Assembly (NCBI RefSeq): GCF_002855495.1
Contig: NZ_PKRO01000003.1
Coordinates: 62,001 to 126,000, forward strand
Origin: Porphyrobacter sp. TH134
Lineage (GTDB): Bacteria > Pseudomonadota > Alphaproteobacteria > Sphingomonadales > Sphingomonadaceae
Direction: 5' to 3'
DNA length: 64,000 bases
Shown here: piece after piece, positions 58,396-64,000 of the stretch
How the letters are laid out: each line of letters starts with the position of its first letter
Numbering within the stretch: the first letter of the stretch is position 1
Program-made: the position numbers and the translations under genes
Notes under the pieces: generated by a model
The model's input: the letters and a program-made list of their open reading frames with translations, nothing else
Database searches by the model: none
What the model was told of the DNA's origin: nothing

Positions 58396-59385
58396 ATGAA
58401 CGCGCCCTTTCAAACCTCACCCGCCGAAACCGATGCCGCCTTTGCGGATCGCCCGCCCCTCAACCTGCTGATCGCGGCGCCGCGCGGCTTTTGTGCGGGC
58501 GTCGACCGGGCGATCGAGATCGTCGAAAAGGCGCTCGAACGCTACGGCGCGCCGGTTTATGTCCGGCACGAGATCGTGCACAACAAATATGTTGTCGAAG
58601 GGCTGAAAGCCCAGGGCGCGATTTTTGTCGAGGAACTCGACGAAGTGCCCGACGATGCGCCGGTGGTGTTCAGCGCCCATGGCGTGCCCAAGGCGGTCCC
58701 CGCCGAAGCGAAGCGCCGCAAGCTATTGTACGTCGATGCCACCTGCCCGCTGGTCAGCAAGGTCCACCGCCAGGCCGAACGCCAGATCGAAAAGGGCCGC
58801 CACATCATCTTCATCGGCCACGAAGGCCACCCTGAAGTGATCGGCACCATGGGTCAGGTTGAACCCGGGCAGATGAGCCTCGTCGAAACGATCGAGGATG
58901 TGGACAAGCTGCCCTTTGATGCGGACGAGGAACTGGCTTACCTCACCCAAACCACCCTGTCGGTCGACGACACGCGCGAGGTGATCCAGGCGCTGGAATG
59001 GCGCTATCCCAACATCTCCGGCCCGCGCGCCGAGGATATCTGCTATGCCACCTCCAACCGGCAGGCCGCCGTCAAGGAACTGGCGCAGGATTGCGAACTG
59101 GTGCTGGTGATCGGCTCGCCCAACTCATCCAACGCGCTGCGACTGGTGGAGGTCGCCGAACGGCTGGGCACCCCTGCCAAGCTGATCCAGCGCGCGGCCG
59201 AGATCGATTTCAGCTGGCTTGATGGGGTCAAGACCCTAGGCCTTACCGCCGGAGCATCGGCGCCCGAGATTCTGGTGCGCGAAGTGGTTGAGGCCTTGAG
59301 CAAATATCGCCCCATCAGCGAAAAGACGATCACGGCGGCGGAAGAAAAGATGGTGTTCAAACTGCCGCGCCTGCTGACCGAATAG
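58396..59385 (+). CDS. ispH: 4-hydroxy-3-methylbut-2-enyl diphosphate reductase
   Basis: Last enzyme of the MEP isoprenoid pathway, an iron-sulfur protein making IPP and DMAPP. 329 residues; the three cluster cysteines are visible in [12 protein letters not shown] (Cys33), [12 protein letters not shown] (about 116) and [13 protein letters not shown] (about 217). HGVPKAV and the [15 protein letters not shown] motif complete the family. The ATG has GGGGGTGACAC upstream. It starts a + strand run with thrB and rnhA. Confidence 0.97.
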   Translation: MNAPFQTSPAETDAAFADRPPLNLLIAAPRGFCAGVDRAIEIVEKALERYGAPVYVRHEIVHNKYVVEGLKAQGAIFVEELDEVPDDAPVVFSAHGVPKAVPAEAKRRKLLYVDATCPLVSKVHRQAERQIEKGRHIIFIGHEGHPEVIGTMGQVEPGQMSLVETIEDVDKLPFDADEELAYLTQTTLSVDDTREVIQALEWRYPNISGPRAEDICYATSNRQAAVKELAQDCELVLVIGSPNSSNALRLVEVAERLGTPAKLIQRAAEIDFSWLDGVKTLGLTAGASAPEILVREVVEALSKYRPISEKTITAAEEKMVFKLPRLLTE

Positions 59386-59403
59386 GCTTACCGGGGGGCG
59401 GAT

Positions 59404-60387
59404 ATGGCGGTCTACACCCATCTGGGGGCAGAGGATCTGGCCCGGCTGATCGCGCATTATGATGTGGGCGAACTCGTTTCGGCCAAGGGCATTGCCGAGG
59501 GCGTGTCCAATTCCAACTGGCTGGTGGAGACGACCGGCGCTGGCGGCGGCGGCTCCGGTTCGGGCACCCGCTTCATTCTGACGCTGTATGAACGGCGGAT
59601 CGACTATACCGATCTGCCCTATTTTCTCGATCTGCTCGATTATCTGGCCGCCCGCGGATGCCCGGTGCCGCGCACGATGCACGACCGGGACGGCGCGTCT
59701 TACCGGATGATCGAAGGCAAGGCTGCTGCCCTGATCGAGTTCCTGCCCGGCGTCTCCCCCACCCGCCCCACCCCCGCACAGGCCCGTGCCGTGGGCGAGG
59801 TGCTGGCGCGCCTGCATCTGGCCGCGCGCGATTTCCCCCGCGCCCGCGCCAATGCGATGGATTTTGCCGCCAGCGCCGCCATACTGGAGGCCTGCGGAGC
59901 CGATCGGCTCGCGACCATTCACCCGGCCCTGCCCGCGATGCTCGCCTCCGCACAGGCGGCTGCCGCGCTCGACCTGTCGGCGCTCCCGCAATCCCAGACC
60001 CATACGGACCTGTTTCCCGACAATGTCCTGATGCTGGGCGACCGCGTGACCGGGCTGATCGATTTCTACTTTGCCTGCACCGGTCCCATGGTGCTTGATC
60101 TGGCAGTGACGCACGCGGCGTGGTGCTTTGATGGAGACAACGCCTACCGGCCCGATTGCGGCGCGGCGCTGGTGCAGGGTTACCAAAGCGTCCGCCGCCT
60201 CGATCCTGCCGAGCGTGCATTGTTTCCCGAGATCGCCAAGGGCGCGTGCCTCAGGTTCGTTGCCAGCCGCGCTGAAGACTGGCTGGATACGCCCGACGAT
60301 GCGCTGGTCACCCGCAAAGACCCGATGCAATTCGTTCAGCGCTGGCACTTCTATGCCGAAGCTGGTGCCGGACTGCTTGCGGGCTGA
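59404..60387 (+). CDS. thrB: Homoserine kinase, type II
   Basis: Threonine-pathway kinase with the aminoglycoside-phosphotransferase fold rather than the GHMP fold. 327 residues with [17 protein letters not shown] (about 23-39), the catalytic [11 protein letters not shown] (about 200-210) and the [16 protein letters not shown] region. A Gly/Ser-rich insert (about 42-50) lies in the N-lobe loop. GGGGGCGGAT precedes the ATG, and it follows ispH by 18 bases. Confidence 0.93.
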   Translation: MAVYTHLGAEDLARLIAHYDVGELVSAKGIAEGVSNSNWLVETTGAGGGGSGSGTRFILTLYERRIDYTDLPYFLDLLDYLAARGCPVPRTMHDRDGASYRMIEGKAAALIEFLPGVSPTRPTPAQARAVGEVLARLHLAARDFPRARANAMDFAASAAILEACGADRLATIHPALPAMLASAQAAAALDLSALPQSQTHTDLFPDNVLMLGDRVTGLIDFYFACTGPMVLDLAVTHAAWCFDGDNAYRPDCGAALVQGYQSVRRLDPAERALFPEIAKGACLRFVASRAEDWLDTPDDALVTRKDPMQFVQRWHFYAEAGAGLLAG

Positions 60388-60413
60388 GCCCTCCCGCGGT
60401 TAAGCAGGCGCCC

Positions 60414-60860
60414 ATGAAACAGGTCGAAATCTTCACCGATGGCGCATGCAAGGGCAATCCCGGCCCGGGCGGCTGGGGCGCGCTGTTGCGGATGGGCGCG
60501 CATGAGAAGGAAATGTCGGGCGGGGAGCGGGACACCACCAACAACCGCATGGAAATGACCGCAGCGATCAAGGGCCTCAGTGCCCTGATCGAGCCGTGCA
60601 AGGTCGATCTGTATTCCGACAGCAAATATGTGCTCGACGGGATGAACAAGTGGATCCACGGCTGGCAGCGCAATGGCTGGGTCAACGCCAGCAAAAAGCC
60701 GGTGCGCAATGCCGACCTGTGGCACGAATTGATCGAAGCCGCACGCCCGCATCAGGTGACCTGGCACTGGGTCAAGGGCCATAATGGCCACCCGGAAAAC
60801 GAACGGGTCGACGCGCTGGCCAGCGCGGAAGCCGCGAAAGTGGCCGCGGGGGCCACCTGA
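60414..60860 (+). CDS. rnhA: Ribonuclease HI
   Basis: Endonuclease degrading RNA in RNA-DNA hybrids, 148 residues. Catalytic acids: Asp9 in [11 protein letters not shown], Glu47 in NNRMEM, Asp69 in YSDSKY and the last Asp in NERVDALA (about 133). [13 protein letters not shown] carries the conserved His. It is 26 bases after thrB and convergent with the YegP-like gene. Confidence 0.96.
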   Translation: MKQVEIFTDGACKGNPGPGGWGALLRMGAHEKEMSGGERDTTNNRMEMTAAIKGLSALIEPCKVDLYSDSKYVLDGMNKWIHGWQRNGWVNASKKPVRNADLWHELIEAARPHQVTWHWVKGHNGHPENERVDALASAEAAKVAAGAT

Positions 60861-60884
60861 CCCCCGCCGCACTCGCAGCCAAAA

Positions 60885-61061
60885 TCAGCTGTTGTCTTCG
60901 ACCTCGGCGCCGGGGCCGTTCTTCTTGATCGAATCGATGGCGTTCTGCGCGCTGGCTTTGCTGGAATAGCCCTGCGTGGAGAACATCACTTCCGAATTAT
61001 ACTTGAACCGCACGCGAAACTCGCCGGCGTTATCCTTGTAGATTTCAAACGTGTGCGCCAT
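60885..61061 (-). CDS. YegP/DUF1508-family small protein
   Basis: 58 residues. The pattern FEIYKDNAGEFRVRFKYNSE with SSKASAQNAIDSIKKN is the DUF1508 (YegP) unit, of unknown function; the usual protein has one or two such units, here one. Start at 61059-61061: GGGAGGGA lies 7 bases upstream, while the ATG two codons earlier is too close to it. Confidence 0.85.
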   Translation of the reverse strand: MAHTFEIYKDNAGEFRVRFKYNSEVMFSTQGYSSKASAQNAIDSIKKNGPGAEVEDNS

Positions 61062-61121
61062 CGGCATTCCCTCCCTTGTGGTTAATCTCTGCCAGGAAAT
61101 GCCAGATCGGGGGGCGCTTGC

Positions 61122-62237
61122 CTAGGCCGATTGTATCTGCCGCGCCGCATGGAAACGCTGCGGGCTGAACAGTTCCGGATCAATCCCCGCGGTCATCGCA
61201 TCAGCGCCCTGCCCCAGCACCCGCTGCGCCGCCAAGCGCGCCGCAGCAGGCGCGGTCTGGATGCCGAAACCGCCCTGCCCGGCAAACCAGAAGAAGCCGG
61301 CAGCCTCCGGATCGAAGCCGTAAACCGGCATCCGGTCAGGCGCGAAACTGCGCAGGCCCGCCCAGGAATGCTCGACCGCCGCGATCCGCCAGTCGGTCGC
61401 TTGCTGGAAGCGGTCGATGGCAATGGCAATATCAAGCTCCTCGGGCGCAGCGTCGCAGGGTTCGGACGGGATTTCATCGTGTGGGCTCAGCCACAGCCGC
61501 CCGGCGTCAGGCTTGAAATAAAACCCGCCATTGATGTCGAGCACCAGCGGCAGATCGGCCGGGGCCTGCGGTTCGACGCGCAGCACGGCGACACTGCGGC
61601 GGAGCGGCGCAATGCCGACCGGGCGCACACCGGCGATCCGGGCGATCTCGTCGGCCCACGCGCCCGCAGCATTGATGACCGCAGCCGCCTGCCAGCTGTC
61701 GCCGCGTTCACTGGTGATCGTCCAGGTGCCGCCATTGCGGGTCAGCCTGGCAACCCGGGCGCGCGCGACAATCGCCGCGCCCTGCCGCCGCGCCAGACCA
61801 AGGTAGTGCTGGTGCAATCCCGCCACATCAATATCGGCGCAGGCCGGTTGATACAGCGCCTCGCTCCAGTCGGCACGGATATGCGGCACGCGGGCAGCCA
61901 AGGCCTCCGGCGTCAACCGCTCGATCGTCACGCCCGTTCCGGCATAGCTGGCGCGGAACGCCTCCATCGCTGCGCGGTCCGCAGCTTGCCCGATATACAG
62001 CGCACCGCGCGCGGTCAGAAATCCGTGATCGGCAAGGTAGTCGCCCGATGCGCGGGTCAGGGGCACCACGCCGGGGCCGCCGTAACATTCCTCCCAGAAC
62101 GCGGCCGAACGGCCCGTGGCGTGATAACCGGGCGCATCTTCCGCCTCCAGCAGCAGGACACGGGCATAGGGGGCGAGTTCGGCGGCGATGCTGGCACCTG
62201 CCATCCCGGCACCGATCACGGCGATATCATAGATCAT
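61122..62237 (-). CDS. FAD-dependent oxidoreductase, DadA-like
   Basis: 371 residues of the D-amino-acid/glycine oxidase (DAO) family. The FAD-binding start IAVIGAGMAGASIAAEL (about 5-21), the E/D ligand in LLLEAEDAPGYHATGRSAA (about 29-47), VINAAGAWADEIARI (about 186-200) and the C-terminal WAGLRSFAPDRMPVYG and GQGGFGIQTAPA are typical. The substrate is not evident. The ATG overlaps the hydrolase stop as ATGA, so the two genes are coupled. Confidence 0.9.
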   Translation of the reverse strand: MIYDIAVIGAGMAGASIAAELAPYARVLLLEAEDAPGYHATGRSAAFWEECYGGPGVVPLTRASGDYLADHGFLTARGALYIGQAADRAAMEAFRASYAGTGVTIERLTPEALAARVPHIRADWSEALYQPACADIDVAGLHQHYLGLARRQGAAIVARARVARLTRNGGTWTITSERGDSWQAAAVINAAGAWADEIARIAGVRPVGIAPLRRSVAVLRVEPQAPADLPLVLDINGGFYFKPDAGRLWLSPHDEIPSEPCDAAPEELDIAIAIDRFQQATDWRIAAVEHSWAGLRSFAPDRMPVYGFDPEAAGFFWFAGQGGFGIQTAPAAARLAAQRVLGQGADAMTAGIDPELFSPQRFHAARQIQSA

Positions 62238-63175
62238 TGCGCTGGCACCGTCCGGTCAAGGAATTCGGCAATTCGGGCCATGATCGGCCCCCGCACCGCG
62301 TCCACTTCGCGCAGCAGTTCGTGATGCGCCTCCTTGCCCAGCGCCAGCAGCTCGCCTTTGGGCAGGCGGGCGGCGGCGCGCAGGTTCGCCGGGTGGCTGA
62401 CCAGCTTGTCCGATGCGGTCGAGATTATCAGCACCGGCACGTCCACAGCTTCGAGCGTGCCGGGCGTTTCGATCCGCCGCCACGAGGCAAAGGCCCGTTC
62501 GACCCAGCGCCAGCTGGCCGGGCCCATCACCAGTTCGGGACGCGCCTCGCGCCACCATTGCTCATCGGCATAACGGGCCGGATCATGGGTCAGCAAGGTG
62601 GAGCGGTAAGCCGGCAGCTCGCCCGGCTTTTCGCTCCACTTCCACGCAGGGCGGGTGGGATCGCCCACCGCGCACATCAGCCGCGCCGCCGCGTGCAGCA
62701 GCGGGAGGGGCAGCGCAGGGCCGGCCATGCCGGTCATCGGCGCGCTCAGCACCACCGCATCCGGGCTGACCCGCCGGTCAATTAGCGCGCGCAGCACCAG
62801 ATGCCCGCCCATCGAATGGGCGGCAAGCACGTGAGGTCCGGGCGTCTGGGCCACCCAGCGCTCCCACAACAGCGCCAGATCGTCGATCCAAAGCGCGAAA
62901 TCGGCAACATGGCCGGTCACCGGATCCTTGCCCAGCCGCCCCGATCCAGCTTGCCCGCGCCAATCGGACGCCGTCACCCGCCAGCCGGCTGCTTGCCATT
63001 CCTCCAGCGTTTCGAGATATTTTTCGTAAAAATCACCGCGGCCCGGCAAAAACAGGATTGATCCGCGCTCAGCTGCCGCGCCTGCCCAGTCGATCCGGCG
63101 GATCAGGTGACCATCCGCTGCCGTCCACGTGCTTTCCGATGCGCGGGGCGGAATCGTTCGGCGATCGATCATCAT
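62234..63175 (-). CDS. Alpha/beta hydrolase (lysophospholipase-like)
   Basis: 313 residues with the nucleophile elbow AAHSMGGHL (about 122-130), oxyanion-side LPGRGDFYEKYLETL (about 43-57), the acid in STASDKLV and the histidine in KEAHHELL (about 284). This resembles monoacylglycerol lipase or lysophospholipase L2. No signal peptide. The ATG at 63173-63175 is the second of an adjacent pair; the longer frame is rejected as it runs into the pilus-gene promoter. Confidence 0.88.
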   Translation of the reverse strand: MMIDRRTIPPRASESTWTAADGHLIRRIDWAGAAAERGSILFLPGRGDFYEKYLETLEEWQAAGWRVTASDWRGQAGSGRLGKDPVTGHVADFALWIDDLALLWERWVAQTPGPHVLAAHSMGGHLVLRALIDRRVSPDAVVLSAPMTGMAGPALPLPLLHAAARLMCAVGDPTRPAWKWSEKPGELPAYRSTLLTHDPARYADEQWWREARPELVMGPASWRWVERAFASWRRIETPGTLEAVDVPVLIISTASDKLVSHPANLRAAARLPKGELLALGKEAHHELLREVDAVRGPIMARIAEFLDRTVPAQ

Positions 63176-63304
63176 CGCACCATCGCAGCAGCCGCCCGCA
63201 GGCCAAGAGGTTTGGTTACTTTTTGGTAAGTCATAATCTGTATCAGTGTCCCAATGAAGGACGGTCGGTGCACTCAGCACCGCCTCGCCGGGGGCACACA
63301 CGCA

Positions 63305-63790
63305 ATGAATTCGATTTCCTACGGTCTGCTGATCGCCTTGGCAATTGCTCTGGTCTTTGCCGCGTTCACGGATATCCGCCGCCGCCAGATCGACAATTGG
63401 CTGAACCTCGGGATCGCCTTGGTGGCCCCTGCCTTCTGGTGGGCCAGCGGAATGTCGCTGTGGCCTGATGTCGCGATCCAGCTGGGCGTGGCGCTGGCAG
63501 CCTTTGCGGTGTTCGCGGGGATTTTTGCACTGGGAATGATGGGCGGCGGCGATGTGAAGCTGCTCACAGTGCTTGCGCTGTGGGTCACGCCGCAGGCGTT
63601 CATGCAATTGCTGCTGGTGATGGCGCTGGCTGGCGGGGTGCTGACCGTAGCGATGGTCATCTGGCACACCACCCTGCGCCAGAAGGACAAGCTGGCGATC
63701 CCTTACGGCGTTGCCATCGCGTTTGGCGGCCTGTGGGTACTGGCAGCCAACTATCTGCCGAGCGGAGTCATCGCAGCGCAGGCGGCATGA
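63305..63790 (+). CDS. cpaA: Prepilin peptidase CpaA (A24 family)
   Basis: Short type IV prepilin-like peptidase of the Flp/Tad pilus, 161 residues, about six membrane helices. The two catalytic aspartates are in AAFTDIRRRQIDNWLN (about 20) and MGGGDVKLLTVLALW (about 80). The ATG at 63305 has weak ribosome spacing. It precedes cpaB by 90 bases, as in other Tad loci. Confidence 0.93.
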   Translation: MNSISYGLLIALAIALVFAAFTDIRRRQIDNWLNLGIALVAPAFWWASGMSLWPDVAIQLGVALAAFAVFAGIFALGMMGGGDVKLLTVLALWVTPQAFMQLLLVMALAGGVLTVAMVIWHTTLRQKDKLAIPYGVAIAFGGLWVLAANYLPSGVIAAQAA

Positions 63791-63880
63791 ACCCGATTTT
63801 AACCAGTCAGGACTTAACTCGTGCAACCATACCTGCCCGCTAACCAAACTCAGGGCGATTACGAGGGGGCTAATTGAGCC

Positions 63881-64000
63881 ATGGATAGGAAGAAACTGGT
63901 TCTGCTGCTTGGTGCACTGATCATCGCGATCGGCACGGCCTTTGCCGCACGCAGCATCTTCGCCGGAGGCGCTGCCCCCAATGCCGAAGCTGCCGTGCCC
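63881..64000 (+). CDS. cpaB: Flp pilus assembly protein CpaB, 5' part (partial)
   Basis: The first 40 codons of a gene cut by the right edge. MDRKKLVLLLGALIIAIGTA has a basic start and one membrane or signal helix followed by an Ala/Pro stretch, as in CpaB/RcpC. GAGGGGGC lies about 10 bases upstream. The pairing with cpaA supports the name; the diagnostic SAF domain is beyond the edge. Confidence 0.75.
   Translation, partial: MDRKKLVLLLGALIIAIGTAFAARSIFAGGAAPNAEAAVP

Noticed and set aside
63211..63240. TTGGTT-N16-TAATCT as a cpaA promoter
   Set aside because: Plausible spacing but poor hexamers in an AT-rich gap; not strong enough to list as a feature.

Overview
The window is gene-dense, GC-rich DNA from an alphaproteobacterial chromosome. 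It most resembles Sphingomonadales, probably Erythrobacteraceae. The reasons are a complete dcw cluster ending in an FtsZ with an IPRFLGRQ tail, the gene order argS-SPOR-nagZ-scpA-scpB-tatA-tatB-tatC, a type II (APH-fold) homoserine kinase, a Flp/Tad pilus locus starting with cpaA-cpaB, and intergenic palindromes of the kind common in sphingomonads. This assignment rests on remembered gene order and motifs, not on a database search. I see no rRNA, tRNA, CRISPR array, transposase or integrase.

Layout. 1-2410 (-): 5' end of proC, a YbjN-like protein and a TPR/SPOR envelope protein. 2513-21794 (-): the division and cell-wall cluster mraZ-rsmH-ftsL-ftsI-murE-murF-mraY-murD-ftsW-murG-murC-murB-ddl-ftsQ-ftsA-ftsZ, mostly joined by ATGA overlaps, with a 377-base regulatory region before mraZ. 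22172-24842 (-): ferredoxin, cysteine synthase and two unknown envelope proteins. 24949-31393: DNA glycosylase, a probably foreign hypothetical gene, an SDR enzyme, pterin dehydratase, ccmAB and small unknowns. 31560-33355 (-): methionine aminopeptidase and a lipoprotein whose 5' end carries a perfect parS site. 33422-40047 (+): leucyl aminopeptidase, an orphan SH3 protein, argC, glnB-glnA behind a sigma-54-like promoter, a Ca/Na antiporter and a phage-type lysozyme. 40091-49007 (-): tamB, tamA, bpt, ilvA. 49150-50805 (+): an amidohydrolase. 50806-58323 (-): tatCBA, scpBA, nagZ, SPOR protein, argS and a lipoprotein. 58396-60860 (+): ispH, thrB, rnhA. 60885-63175 (-): a YegP-like protein, an FAD oxidoreductase and an alpha/beta hydrolase. 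63305-64000 (+): cpaA and the start of cpaB.

Most of the content is housekeeping: peptidoglycan synthesis, division, chromosome segregation (scpAB, parS), export (Tat, Tam) and nitrogen control. The most interesting signals lie between genes. They are an array of GGGGA-N5-CGGG boxes on both strands around a candidate mraZ promoter, a perfect DnaA box before ftsZ, a perfect parS, a sigma-54-like promoter before glnB, a family of REP-like palindromes (two of them in a conserved composite element, two bounding a small unknown ORF), and an 18-base near-repeat bounding an atypical 1.2 kb segment after the DNA glycosylase gene.
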